A DNA stretch of 64,000 bases from Beijerinckiaceae bacterium (GCA_027533425.1 JAPZUD010000001.1:434001-498000); one strand, 5' to 3'; numbered from the stretch's first letter, positions 18,604 through 27,333 are shown. Notes: generated by a model not told the origin, from the letters alone. Translations and numbers: made by a program.

Positions 18604-19484
18604 CGGCCCTGCTCCATGGTGATGAGACGGTGGCGCAGGCGCTCGGTGCCGATATCGATGATCATCACCGTGGCGATGATCATCAGGAGGATCGCCGAGA
18701 CATCGGAGTAGTAGAATTTCCGGATCGCCTCGATCAGGTCCTGGCCGATGCCGCCGGCGCCGACAAAGCCCATGACGGAGGCGCCGCGGACATTGATCTC
18801 GAACCGCAGCAAAGCATAGCTCGCGAAATTCGGCAGCACCTGCGGCAGCACGCCGTAGCGGATCGACTGCCAGCGCGTGCCGCCACTGGCGACAATTCCT
18901 TCGACGGGCTTCATGTCGATATTCTCGACGACCTCGGCGAAAAGTTTGCCGAGCGCCCCGATCGTATGGATCATGATCGCCAGAACACCCGGCACCGGGC
19001 CGAGACCGAAGGCAACGACGAAGATCAGCGCGAAGACGATTTCGGGAACCGTACGGCAGAACTCAAGATAGCGGCGGGCGGCAAAGCGGATGCCAGCCCT
19101 CGGCGTCAGGTTCACGGCGGCGGAAAAGCAGATCAGGAAGGCGAAGATCGCCCCGAAAAGGGTGCCGAGATAGGCGATCAGCAGCGTATCGACGAGCTGC
19201 TTGCCCCATTTCCAGAAACCCCAGAACCATTCGCCAACATCTGTAAAGACCAGCTGGCCGTTATCGAGGTAGAAGATCCGGCCGAAATAGCTGGTGAATT
19301 TGCCGATATTCTCGAAGAGCACCCCGGGTCGGACCTCGGCGACGAAGCCCGAGAGCAGCACGGCCAGCATCAGGATGGCGATGCCGATCAGCGTTGCCCG
19401 GCGCTTCTGGGCCATCTCGCGGCGATAGCCGGCCGAAAGCAGCTCGATCTGGTGATCGGGAAGGCGGATGGTGGCGTGGCTCAT
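18600..19484 (-). CDS. phnE: PhnE, phosphonate-type ABC permease, first copy
   Basis: A 294-residue permease that partners the following phnE. Family segments are clear: FCRTVPEIVFALIFVVAFGLGPVPGVLAIMIHTIGALGKLF and MGFVGAGGIGQDLIEAI (given in part). The ATG at 19484 gives MSHATIRLP; an upstream in-frame extension exists but has no similarity to the family. It is separated from phnD by about 105 bp containing a strong hairpin. Confidence 0.93.
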   Translation of the reverse strand: MSHATIRLPDHQIELLSAGYRREMAQKRRATLIGIAILMLAVLLSGFVAEVRPGVLFENIGKFTSYFGRIFYLDNGQLVFTDVGEWFWGFWKWGKQLVDTLLIAYLGTLFGAIFAFLICFSAAVNLTPRAGIRFAARRYLEFCRTVPEIVFALIFVVAFGLGPVPGVLAIMIHTIGALGKLFAEVVENIDMKPVEGIVASGGTRWQSIRYGVLPQVLPNFASYALLRFEINVRGASVMGFVGAGGIGQDLIEAIRKFYYSDVSAILLMIIATVMIIDIGTERLRHRLITMEQGR

Positions 19485-19539
19485 GGCAAGGATCTCGCTC
19501 GGAGCATGGAGGAGCGGAACGAGGGTCCCGTCAACGGAA

Positions 19540-19565
19540 CTGCCACGCCGCAAGGGGCGTGGCAG
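19540..19565 (-). other. Hairpin between phnD and phnE
   Basis: CTGCCACGCC (19540-19549) and GGCGTGGCAG (19556-19565) form a perfect 10-bp stem with a 6-nt loop, 25 bp after the phnD stop. There is no U-tract, so it is more likely an mRNA-stabilising or processing element than a terminator. It would favour expression of the binding protein over the permeases. Confidence 0.65.
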
Positions 19566-19589
19566 CGTCAGGCGGGCACAACGAGAGGC

Positions 19590-20501
19590 TTACGAGCCCT
19601 TCTTGCGCAGATTGTCGATGAACTTCTGCAGTTCGATCGTCACCTGGTAATCATTGTGCTTGGCCGGAGCAAAGCCAGGCGACTTGCCGTCCGACAGCTT
19701 CTTGAACGCATCCGGCGCCTTGGTCGGGGCATCGAAGAAGGCCTTGGCAATCGCGGCCTTCAGGTCAGCCGGCATCGAGGACAGCACGGCATAGGGCGAG
19801 CCCGGGATCTTGTCGGAGCGGAAGACGATCTTGAAATCTTCCTTCTTCACCATGCCCTTGTTGGCCATGCGAGCGAAGTTGGAATCCTCGTCCGAGTTCC
19901 ACCAGTTGAAGGCGAGGTCGCAGGTGCCCTGCTGAACGGCGAGAACGGCATTCTCGTGGCTGCCGGCATTGGTGACCTTGGCAAAGAAGGTCGCCGGGTC
20001 GATGCCCATCTTGTTCATCGAATAAAGCGGGACATTGTTGCCCGAGGTCGAGTTCGGGTCGACGAGGCAGAGATTCTTGCCCTTGAAATCCTCGAGCTTC
20101 GTGCCGGCAGCCGAACTCTTGGCCCACGCAACAGCATAATAGCCGGTCGAGCCGTCGAAGGCGCGCATCGTGGCGAAGGCTTCGACCCCGCCATTGGAGA
20201 CGGTGTGGGCACGGACATACGAGGACGGTCCGTAATCACCGATATGGATCGTGCCGCCGCGCTGCCCTTCGATCACCGCCGCATAGTCAGCGGCAATCCG
20301 CAGCTTCACCGGAACGCCGAGTTCCTTCGAGAGGTATTCCATGAAGGGGCCGAAACGCTCGGTCACGCCCGAGGCATTCTCGGCCGGGACAGTGGCGTAG
20401 ACGAGTTCCGGATACTTGGCCTTCCAGTCCTGCGCGAAGGCGCCGGTGGTCATCACGGTGCCGGCCACAAGGGCAAGCGCAAGGCGACGGGTCAACGTCA
20501 T
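19590..20501 (-). CDS. phnD: PhnD, phosphonate-type ABC solute-binding protein
   Basis: A 303-residue periplasmic receptor with a Sec signal peptide (residues 1-23, ending TGAFAQD). The mature protein shows the PhnD-family pattern: YATVPAENASGVTERFGPFMEYLSKELG (in part), HIGDYGPSSYV, and a C-terminal region with LVDPNSTSGNNVP, which lines the oxyanion pocket. The ATG is preceded by AGGAGAG at ideal spacing. No C-P lyase or phosphonatase genes lie nearby, so the ligand could be a phosphonate, phosphite or a phosphate ester. Confidence 0.93.
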   Translation of the reverse strand: MTLTRRLALALVAGTVMTTGAFAQDWKAKYPELVYATVPAENASGVTERFGPFMEYLSKELGVPVKLRIAADYAAVIEGQRGGTIHIGDYGPSSYVRAHTVSNGGVEAFATMRAFDGSTGYYAVAWAKSSAAGTKLEDFKGKNLCLVDPNSTSGNNVPLYSMNKMGIDPATFFAKVTNAGSHENAVLAVQQGTCDLAFNWWNSDEDSNFARMANKGMVKKEDFKIVFRSDKIPGSPYAVLSSMPADLKAAIAKAFFDAPTKAPDAFKKLSDGKSPGFAPAKHNDYQVTIELQKFIDNLRKKGS

Positions 20502-20537
20502 GGGTCTCTCCTGTTGGGGATCGGTGGGGTCAGTCGG

Positions 20538-21344
20538 TCAGGCAGCGGCCGCAGCGTGCTGCAGCCCGGTAATCGGCTGGGAAGCGGGGATCATTGTCAT
20601 GGCCTCGTCCGCTTCCAGGCCGTAAAGTTCGCGTGCCGCAGCCTCGGTCAGGCTCTCCGGCGCGCCGTCGAACACCACGCGGCCCTGCGCCATGCCGACG
20701 AGGCGGCCGCAATAATCCTTGGCAATATCGAGATCGTGCAGGTTGCAGACGATGGTGATGCCGAAATGCCGGTTGAGGCGCAGCAGGGCATCCATCACGA
20801 GGCGGGTATTGCGCGGATCGAGCGAGGCGATCGGCTCATCCGCGAGGATGATGTCCGGTTCCTGAACCAGCGCACGGCAAATGGCGACGCGCTGCTGCTG
20901 CCCGCCCGACAGGCTTTCGGCGCGCTGGCCGGCAAGGGCGGTCATATCGAACTGGTCCAGCGCGGAAATCGCGATGGCCTTGTCCTCGGCGCGCCACATC
21001 TTCAGCAGCGATCGCGGCTCGGACATGTGGTTGAGGCGGCCCATCAGCACATTCGTCAGCACATCCAGCCGGCCGACAATGTTGAATTGCTGGAACACCA
21101 TGGCGCAACGCATGCGCCAGGCACGGAGTTCCGCACCCTTGAGCTGCGTCACATCCTGCCCGTTCCAGCGGATCGTGCCTTCGGACGGGTCAAGCAGTCG
21201 GTTGATCATGCGGAGCAACGTCGACTTGCCAGCGCCTGACCGGCCGATCACGCCGACGAAACTGCCGGGTTCGATGGCGAGCGAGACATTGTCCACGGCA
21301 CGATTGGTACCGAAACGCCGGGTCACCGATTGCAGTTCGAGCAT
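20538..21344 (-). CDS. phnC: PhnC, phosphonate-type ABC ATP-binding protein
   Basis: A 268-residue ATPase, first gene of the phnCDEE operon. Walker A is GRSGAGKST, the Q-loop [21 protein letters not shown] is characteristic of PhnC, the signature is LSGGQQQRV and Walker B is [13 protein letters not shown], followed by the H-loop NLHDLD. A GAGGGA sequence precedes the ATG. The 91 bp upstream of the gene contain no clear PhoB box, so phosphate regulation is not evident. Confidence 0.94.
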   Translation of the reverse strand: MLELQSVTRRFGTNRAVDNVSLAIEPGSFVGVIGRSGAGKSTLLRMINRLLDPSEGTIRWNGQDVTQLKGAELRAWRMRCAMVFQQFNIVGRLDVLTNVLMGRLNHMSEPRSLLKMWRAEDKAIAISALDQFDMTALAGQRAESLSGGQQQRVAICRALVQEPDIILADEPIASLDPRNTRLVMDALLRLNRHFGITIVCNLHDLDIAKDYCGRLVGMAQGRVVFDGAPESLTEAAARELYGLEADEAMTMIPASQPITGLQHAAAAA

Positions 21345-21435
21345 GGTCGCATCCCTCTTGTTGAAGAAGCGCTAGCGACGCCATGCAACAGGGAGATGAA
21401 AAGCCGGCTTGTCATGAAGCCAGCCGCGCCGGGGC

Positions 21436-22440
21436 TCAGAGGTAATCCACAGCCCGTCGGGCAAAGACGGCGGACAGCCGGCCGATCTCGGCCGCGTTCC
21501 CGGCATTGGCCGTGCCACGCTGCGCGCGGTAGGCGATGCCCTCGAAGATCGCCGCCCAGCGGAACAGGGCGAACGCCATATGGAAGGACTCGAGGCCAAG
21601 GCCATGCGGGCTGGCCTTCCGGTAGGCATCCTCGAACGCCGCCTGGTCAGGCAGGCCGAGACGGGCGAGGTCGAGCCCAAGCACGCCACCATATTCGTCG
21701 GGAGCCGTGACATAGGCCATCGAGAAATGGGCAAGATCGGCGAGCGGATGGCCGAGTGTCGCGAGTTCCCAGTCGAGGATTGCGACCACGCGCGGCTCGG
21801 TCGGGTGGAACATCATGTTCCCGATCCGGAAATCGCCATGGACAATCGATTGCACCTCGCCAGGCGGAAGATGCCGCGGCAGCCATTCGATCAGGCGGTC
21901 CATGGCCGCATCCTCGCGGGTGCGGTTCTCCTGCCATTGGCGTGCCCAGCGGCTGACCTGCCGGGCGAAGTAATCGCCGGGACGGCCGAAATCGCCGAGG
22001 TCGACCGCCTGCGGGCTGACGGCATGCAGGGCGGCCAAGGCCTCCGCAACCGAGATATACATTGCGTGACGCTGCGCAGCCGGTACGCCGGGAAGGGTGC
22101 AATCATGGAAGACACGCCCCTCCAGCCGCTCCATCAGGTAGAACGGCGTTCCGATGATGGCCCGGTCCTCGCAGTAAAGCAGCGCCTCCGGCACCGGAAC
22201 GCCCGTCCCGTCCAGTGCGCGGAGGACCCGGTATTCGCGATCGATCGCATGGGCGGAGGGCAGCAGGATGCCCGGCGGCTGCTTGCGCAGCACAAGCCGG
22301 CGTTCGGGAAAGGTCACGAAATAGGTCGGGTTCGACTGCCCACCCGAGATCCGCTCGACTTGCGGCAGGCCGGAACAGCCCGGCAGCACCTGCCGGAGAT
22401 AGGCAGCGAGCGGCTCGACGGCCCAGTCGCCCGCGCTCAT
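21436..22440 (-). CDS. APH-family phosphotransferase, ACAD10/11 kinase-domain or LvaA-like
   Basis: A 334-residue aminoglycoside-phosphotransferase-fold kinase. It has the ATP lysine K53 (LVLRKQPPG), the catalytic loop HGDFRIGN with D203 and N208, and the metal-binding LDWELATLG with D223. This form is typical of the kinase domain of ACAD10/ACAD11 and of LvaA from the levulinate operon of Pseudomonas putida, which phosphorylates the 4-hydroxyl of a 4-hydroxyacyl-CoA. Its ATG overlaps the stop of the acyl-CoA dehydrogenase gene (ATGA), giving two-gene equivalents of the eukaryotic fusion. Antibiotic resistance is an unlikely role in this context. Function is inferred from family and neighbours. 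Confidence 0.85.
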   Translation of the reverse strand: MSAGDWAVEPLAAYLRQVLPGCSGLPQVERISGGQSNPTYFVTFPERRLVLRKQPPGILLPSAHAIDREYRVLRALDGTGVPVPEALLYCEDRAIIGTPFYLMERLEGRVFHDCTLPGVPAAQRHAMYISVAEALAALHAVSPQAVDLGDFGRPGDYFARQVSRWARQWQENRTREDAAMDRLIEWLPRHLPPGEVQSIVHGDFRIGNMMFHPTEPRVVAILDWELATLGHPLADLAHFSMAYVTAPDEYGGVLGLDLARLGLPDQAAFEDAYRKASPHGLGLESFHMAFALFRWAAIFEGIAYRAQRGTANAGNAAEIGRLSAVFARRAVDYL

Positions 22441-23657
22441 CGGACCTTGCCTCCCTCGACCGGCCATTGCCAGAATTCCGCTCCTTCCTCGGCAAGGAAG
22501 CGGTTCAGAACCATCCGGTGCACCTCGTCCGCCCCGTCAACGAGCCGTGCCTGCCGCGCATAGCGATAGATCCATTCCAGAACCGTATCCTTGGAATAGC
22601 CGCGTGCGCCGTTGATCTGGATCGCGATATCCGCCGCCTGATGGAGCGTATTCGCCGCCTGGATCTTCGCCATCGACACTTCCTTTCGCGCGAAGGAGCC
22701 ATGATCGAGCGCGAAGGCGGCCTTCATTACCAGCAGCCGGCCGATCTCGATCTGCATCGCGAGCCCGCCCAGCATAAGCTGGATGCTTTCGCGATCGGCG
22801 AGCCGCACCCCGAATCCGGTCCGTTCCTGCGCATAGGCGGTGGCGATCTCGACACAGCGCTTCGCCAGCCCGAGCCAGCGCATGCAATGCGTCAGCCGCG
22901 CCGGGCCGAGGCGGATCTGCGTCACCTTCATCCCCTGGCCCTCGCCAAGCAGGACGGCATCGGCGGGCACATGCAACCCGTCAAAGACCAGCTCGCAATG
23001 GCCGCCATGTTCTTCCGGCCCCATGATCGGGATGCGGCGCTCGATCTGCCAGCCCGGCTGGTCCTTGTGAAACAGGAAGGCGGTCAGCCCGTGACGTGGA
23101 TCGTCCGAGCTCCGGGCAATCAGGATGAAATGGCTCGCTTCGCCCGCACCGGTAATGAACCATTTCCGGCCGTGGATGCGCCAGGAGCCATCCGGCTGCC
23201 TTTCGGCCCGCGTCTGGATCATCTGCGGGTCCGAACCGCCGCCGGGATGGGGCTCCGTCATGGCGAAGGCCGAACGCACGGCGCCGGAAACGATCGGCGC
23301 CAGCCAGCAGGCCTTCTGCGCCGGGGTGCCGATGGCCTCGAGCACCATCATGTTGCCGTCATCCGGCGCGGCGGAATTGAAGACGACCGGCCCGAAGATC
23401 GAGCGGTTCATCGCCTCGTAGCAGACCGCCATGCCCATCCGGCCGATCCCGAGCCCGCCATGTTCCGGCTTGAGCTGCAGGCACCAGAGCCCCTCGGCCC
23501 GGGCCTTGGCCCGCATCCTGTCGAGGACCGGCAGCGCAATATTCTCATGGGCGTCATAACTGGCCGGATCCGCCTCCAGCGGCAGGAGATTCTGCTCGAC
23601 AAAGCCGGCGATCCGCTGGCGCAGCCGGTCCAGTTCGGGGCTGATCGTGAAATCCAT
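22437..23657 (-). CDS. Acyl-CoA dehydrogenase family protein, ACAD10/11 or LvaC-like
   Basis: A 406-residue flavoprotein of the acyl-CoA dehydrogenase fold with the FAD/substrate segment SAFAMTEPHPGGGSDP and the RTGFGVRLADRESIQ helix. At the position of the catalytic glutamate of ordinary acyl-CoA dehydrogenases (YEGxxDI) it reads LVDGADEVH, with Asp (D374), as in ACAD10/11 proteins. In the levulinate pathway the equivalent enzyme turns a 4-phosphoacyl-CoA into a 3-hydroxyacyl-CoA instead of oxidising it. It is preceded by AGGAAAG and flanked tightly by the SDR (9 bp) and the kinase (overlap), supporting one pathway. Confidence 0.87.
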   Translation of the reverse strand: MDFTISPELDRLRQRIAGFVEQNLLPLEADPASYDAHENIALPVLDRMRAKARAEGLWCLQLKPEHGGLGIGRMGMAVCYEAMNRSIFGPVVFNSAAPDDGNMMVLEAIGTPAQKACWLAPIVSGAVRSAFAMTEPHPGGGSDPQMIQTRAERQPDGSWRIHGRKWFITGAGEASHFILIARSSDDPRHGLTAFLFHKDQPGWQIERRIPIMGPEEHGGHCELVFDGLHVPADAVLLGEGQGMKVTQIRLGPARLTHCMRWLGLAKRCVEIATAYAQERTGFGVRLADRESIQLMLGGLAMQIEIGRLLVMKAAFALDHGSFARKEVSMAKIQAANTLHQAADIAIQINGARGYSKDTVLEWIYRYARQARLVDGADEVHRMVLNRFLAEEGAEFWQWPVEGGKVR

Positions 23658-23666
23658 CGTCTTTCC

Positions 23667-24425
23667 TCAGAGCGGAGCCAGCAGATGGCCACCATCGACG
23701 GCCAAAGTCGTGCCGGTCATATAGGCGCCGGCAGGGCCGGCGAGCAGGAGCAGGGCACCGTCGAGATCGGCCATCTGGCCGAGCCGGCGCTGCGGAATGC
23801 GCTTGATGATCGCCTGTCCGGCCTCGGTGGCGAAGAAATCGCGGTTGATATCGGTCTCGACATAGCCGGGGCAGAGCGCATTGACGCGGATGCCAAACCG
23901 CGCCCATTCCAGCGCCATCGACCGCGTCATCTGCACGAGACCCGCCTTCGACACGGCATAGGGCCCGACCTGGCCGGTCACCCCGAGGCCGAGGATCGAG
24001 GCGATATTCACGATGCTGGCCGGTTCGCTCCGCCCGCGGGCCTGCCGCGCGAACCCCGTCGCAACCCGGTAGGCCCCCTTGAGATTGGTGTCGAGAATGC
24101 GTTCGAACGCCTCTTCCGACACCGAGAGCCACGGTGCGGTCTCGGCAATCCCGGCATTGTTGATCAGGATGTCGAGCGGCCCGATCGCCGCTTCCGCCTC
24201 GCCCAGCGCCTGCTCGACCGAACGGGCGGACCGCACATCGAGCGCCACGGCAAGGCCCTTGCCGCCTTCATCGGTGATCTCGGCGACAATCCGCGCGCAA
24301 TCCTCGAGGCGCCGGGCCGCCACCGCCACGGCTGCGCCGTTCCGTGCCAGAACCCGCGCGAAATGCGCGCCCAACCCGCCGGAAGCGCCGGTGACCAGAG
24401 CCTTCCGGCCTGCAAGCAATGCCAT
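23667..24425 (-). CDS. SDR-family oxidoreductase of the kinase/ACAD operon
   Basis: A 252-residue classical short-chain dehydrogenase. It shows the cofactor motif TGASGGLG near residue 13, NNAG, the catalytic Ser (NIAS) and YAVSK, and the C-terminal PG motif region CPGYVETDIN. First gene of the SDR-ACAD-kinase operon. In such a setting it could reduce a 4-oxoacyl-CoA (as LvaD does) or oxidise the 3-hydroxyacyl-CoA product. Which of these applies cannot be decided from sequence. Confidence 0.88.
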   Translation of the reverse strand: MALLAGRKALVTGASGGLGAHFARVLARNGAAVAVAARRLEDCARIVAEITDEGGKGLAVALDVRSARSVEQALGEAEAAIGPLDILINNAGIAETAPWLSVSEEAFERILDTNLKGAYRVATGFARQARGRSEPASIVNIASILGLGVTGQVGPYAVSKAGLVQMTRSMALEWARFGIRVNALCPGYVETDINRDFFATEAGQAIIKRIPQRRLGQMADLDGALLLLAGPAGAYMTGTTLAVDGGHLLAPL

Positions 24426-24492
24426 GTCGTTTCCACCCGTTTTGGCGGAAGGTTAGGCAAGTCGCGCGCCGATGGCCAGTGGTTCGATGCGC

Positions 24493-25263
24493 TCAGCCGG
24501 CGGCAAAACCCGAGCGCTGCGCCCAGCCGGTCATGCGCTTCTCGACCCAGGCCGTGATCGCGTACATTGCCACGCCGAGCACGGCGAGGGCGATCAGCGA
24601 GGCGAACAGCAATGGCACGTTGAAATCCGCCGAGGCCCGCGCCATCAGGTTGCCGATCCCGAATTTCGACGCGTTGTATTCCGCAATGACCGAGCCGACA
24701 TAGGCCAGCGTGATCGCCACTTTCAGCGAGCCGAAGAAATAGGGCATCGAGCGCGGCAGCCCGACCTTGGTCATGATGTCGAGCTTGGAGGCACCCAGCG
24801 CCTTGAGCACATCTTCCACCTCGGGCTCGATCGTCGCGAGGCCGGTCGCGACATTCACGACGATCGGGAAGAACGAGATCAGGAAGGCCGTCAGCACGGC
24901 CGGCAGCCAGCCGACCCCGAACCAGATCACGAGGATCGGCACGACCGCAACCTTCGGAATGGCGTTGAACCCGACCAGAAGCGGGTAGGTGCCGGCATGG
25001 ACGATCTTGGACGAGCCGAGCGCGAGCCCCATGGCCAGCCCGAAAATCACGGCCAGCACGAAGCCGGCGAAGGTCATCCAGAGCGTATGGAAGGAATGGA
25101 ACGTCAGCTGTGTGCGGTATTCCCACATCGCCGCACCGATCTGCATCGGCGAGGGCAGCACGAAACTGGAAATGCCGAACAGCCGGCAGGCGGCTTCCCA
25201 GAGCAGGAAGAAGCCGAGGGTAAAGACCCACGGGGCGAGGGCGATTTTCTGCTTGTTGGTCAT
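24493..25263 (-). CDS. ABC transporter permease, SsuC/TauC/ThiX type
   Basis: A 256-residue permease with six predicted helices and the transport-domain loop DVLKALGASKLDIMTKVGLPRSMPYF that docks with the ATPase. This family serves importers of sulfonates, taurine, nitrate and pyrimidine precursors. It is the last gene of an SBP-ATPase-permease operon, 12 bp after the ATPase gene. The type of binding protein (NMT1/THI5) argues for a nucleobase or thiamine-precursor-like ligand over sulfonates, but weakly. Confidence 0.9.
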   Translation of the reverse strand: MTNKQKIALAPWVFTLGFFLLWEAACRLFGISSFVLPSPMQIGAAMWEYRTQLTFHSFHTLWMTFAGFVLAVIFGLAMGLALGSSKIVHAGTYPLLVGFNAIPKVAVVPILVIWFGVGWLPAVLTAFLISFFPIVVNVATGLATIEPEVEDVLKALGASKLDIMTKVGLPRSMPYFFGSLKVAITLAYVGSVIAEYNASKFGIGNLMARASADFNVPLLFASLIALAVLGVAMYAITAWVEKRMTGWAQRSGFAAG

Positions 25264-25275
25264 CCCGGCCTCCGG

Positions 25276-26070
25276 TCAATGCACACCCGAGCGTGCACCC
25301 TTGATATGGCTGCGCAGCTCATGGACGATATCGGCGAATTCGGGCGAATAGGTCACCTCGAGATCGCGCGGGCGGGGCAGGGTGATCTCGCGTTCGGCGA
25401 TGATCCGCCCTGGCCGGGCGCTCATGCAGAACACCTTGTCCGCAAGGAACACCGCCTCGCGCAGGTCATGCGTCACCAGGATGACAGTGAATTTCCGCGC
25501 TGCCTGGAGGTCGCGGATGACGCACCACAATTCCTCGCGGGTGAAGGCATCGAGCGCGCCGAAGGGCTCGTCCAGCATCAGCAGGCGCGGCTCATGGATC
25601 AGCGCGCGGCAGAGCGAGGCGCGCTGCTGCATCCCGCCCGAGAGCTGCCACGGAAATTTCGGGCCGAACCCGGCGAGGCCGACAGAGGCCAGCAACGCCT
25701 CGGCCTTCTCCGTATAGGCCGCCTTCTCGCGCCGCAGACGGGAACGGTGCGGCTCGACGATCTCCAGCGGCAGCAGGATATTGTCGAGCGTCGTCCGCCA
25801 GGGCAGGAGGGTCGGGTTCTGGAAGGCCATGCCGGCGATCTTGACCGGCTTGCTGACGGCCTGCCCATCCACCCGGACCGTGCCGGCCCGGGGGAACTGC
25901 AACCCCGTGGCCAGCTTCATCAGCGTCGATTTTCCGCAGCCGGAAGGGCCGACCACCGCCACGAACTCGCCTTCGCGAACCGTGAGGGTCAGGTCTTCCA
26001 CGGCGAGAACGCCGCCTTCACCACCATAGACATGCTGGACCTTGTCCAGCGCGATGAATGCTTCGCCCAC
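25276..26070 (-). CDS. ABC transporter ATP-binding protein, SsuB/TauB type
   Basis: A 264-residue ATPase with Walker A (GPSGCGKST), Q-loop (FQNPTLLPWRTTLDNILLPLE, the LLPW form typical of nitrate/sulfonate/taurine-type ATPases), signature (LSGGMQQRA), Walker B (LLMLDEPFGALDA) and H-loop (VTHDLREA). It lies between the binding-protein and permease genes and is part of a three-gene importer operon. Confidence 0.92.
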   Translation of the reverse strand: MGEAFIALDKVQHVYGGEGGVLAVEDLTLTVREGEFVAVVGPSGCGKSTLMKLATGLQFPRAGTVRVDGQAVSKPVKIAGMAFQNPTLLPWRTTLDNILLPLEIVEPHRSRLRREKAAYTEKAEALLASVGLAGFGPKFPWQLSGGMQQRASLCRALIHEPRLLMLDEPFGALDAFTREELWCVIRDLQAARKFTVILVTHDLREAVFLADKVFCMSARPGRIIAEREITLPRPRDLEVTYSPEFADIVHELRSHIKGARSGVH

Positions 26071-26108
26071 GCGCGTTCCCCCCGGCTGCGTTCTGGTCTG
26101 GGACCGGC

Positions 26109-27152
26109 TTACTTGATCGCCCGGTCAGCCTTGGCCGGCAGGTATTCCTCGGTGAAAAGATCCGCCATTTTCGGCTGGCTCTTGAACGGGGCAACAAGCG
26201 CGATCTGCGCCATGGCCCGCTCGAAGCGGCCGGTATCGACGCCGCCGATCCCGTTGGCGAGGACATACGGCGTCAGCACATTCTGCGCGAGCAGCATGTT
26301 GAGCCGGTCAAGCTCGACATCCTTCTTCGCCACGTCATTGCGCTTGAGCACGCTGTCGACGCCGGCGGCGGGATCCTTCACCACATCACGCCAGGCCTTG
26401 ATGAAGGCACGGATGAACTTGCGGATCGCTTCCGGGTTCTCCTGCTGGATCTTCGGCGAGGCCATGATCACGTTGCCGTAAAGCTCGACACCGTAATCGC
26501 TCATCAGCATGTTGACGATGTCGCTCTCCGGCACGCCACGCGCCTTGAGATTGATGACCGACGAGATCGAGAAGCCGAACACCGCGTCCACCTCGCCGGT
26601 GGCCAGCATCGGCTCGCGGACCGGGAAGCCGACATTCTCGAACTTCATCTTGGAATCGTCGATCTTGTTCACGGCCTTGAAGATCGGCCATTGCGCATAC
26701 GCCGCATCCGCCGCCGGCGCACCGAACTTCTTGCCGTCCAGGCTCTTGATGTCGGTGGTGATCCCCTTGGACTTGCGCCCGATAATCGCGAAGGGCGGAC
26801 GGTCATAGACCATCATCACGCCCTTGACATTGACGCTCGGATTTTCGTCGCGGAAGCGGATCAGAGAGTTCACATCGCCGAAGCCAAGGTCATAGGTGCC
26901 GGAAGCAACGCGCGGAATCGCCTCGCGCGAGCCATTGCCGGTATCGACTGTCACATCGAGGCCTTCGGCAGCGTAATAGCCCTTGTCGAGCGCGAGCAGG
27001 AACGCGGCGGCCGGGCCTTCGAAGCGCCAGTCCAGCGTGAAGCGGATCTTGGTCTGCGCCTGCGCGGTGGCGGCACCGGCTCCGGCAAGGGCGAGGGCGG
27101 CAAGGCTGCCGGTCACGAAACGGCGGGAAACGAAACGGGAAAGAAGAGTCAC
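26109..27152 (-). CDS. ABC transporter solute-binding protein, NMT1/THI5-like
   Basis: About 347 residues. The N-terminus from the GTG at 27152 (GGAG six bases upstream) gives a signal sequence with a twin-arginine-like VSRRFVTG and cleavage near AQAQ. The mature protein begins IRFTLDW, the LDW pattern of the NMT1/THI5 family that includes pyrimidine- and riboflavin-precursor binding proteins, followed by FLLALDKGYYAAEGLDV and GFGDVNSLI. An ATG at 27164 is an alternative start. I looked for a thiamine riboswitch upstream and did not find one, so the ligand is left open. Confidence 0.87.
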   Translation of the reverse strand: MTLLSRFVSRRFVTGSLAALALAGAGAATAQAQTKIRFTLDWRFEGPAAAFLLALDKGYYAAEGLDVTVDTGNGSREAIPRVASGTYDLGFGDVNSLIRFRDENPSVNVKGVMMVYDRPPFAIIGRKSKGITTDIKSLDGKKFGAPAADAAYAQWPIFKAVNKIDDSKMKFENVGFPVREPMLATGEVDAVFGFSISSVINLKARGVPESDIVNMLMSDYGVELYGNVIMASPKIQQENPEAIRKFIRAFIKAWRDVVKDPAAGVDSVLKRNDVAKKDVELDRLNMLLAQNVLTPYVLANGIGGVDTGRFERAMAQIALVAPFKSQPKMADLFTEEYLPAKADRAIK

Positions 27153-27333
27153 ATCGGGCTCCATGATGGTGGTTGCGTAGGCGACCGTCTCGGGCGAAGC
27201 AACGGTCATGCCGTCCGCGAGGCCCTTCTTGCGAAGAAGCTTAACTAGGTCATGCCCAAAGAAAAGGCGAACGGCCGAATTCCACAGCATTCATGCAGCT
27301 GACAGGCGGGAAAACAGGCAACCGGCATTTCGC

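Noticed and set aside
18630-21239. A very long open frame on the plus strand (over 850 codons) across the phn operon
   Set aside because: It is antisense to four clear phn genes, has low-complexity Arg/Asp/His-rich composition and no recognisable domain. In GC-rich DNA such shadow frames are expected. Similar long antisense frames at 7409-9445, 9219-11177, 11174-12724, 22215-24557 and 32853-35396 were rejected for the same reason.
21345-21435. Possible PhoB box upstream of phnC
   Set aside because: Only weak half-sites (TTCATGAC, TTTTCATC) are present, and they do not form the 11-bp direct repeats of a Pho box.
21436-22440. Aminoglycoside resistance gene
   Set aside because: The fold is APH-like, but the motif wording and the overlap with an ACAD10/11-like gene point to acyl-CoA metabolism.
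27165-27290. N-terminal extension of the NMT1-like binding protein to an upstream start
   Set aside because: The extension would place about 45 non-signal residues before a good export signal, and the GTG at 27152 has a clear Shine-Dalgarno sequence.
27153-27333. Possible thiamine (TPP) riboswitch upstream of the NMT1/THI5-like binding protein
   Set aside because: The conserved CTGAGA and ACCTGATC-type segments of the thi box are absent.
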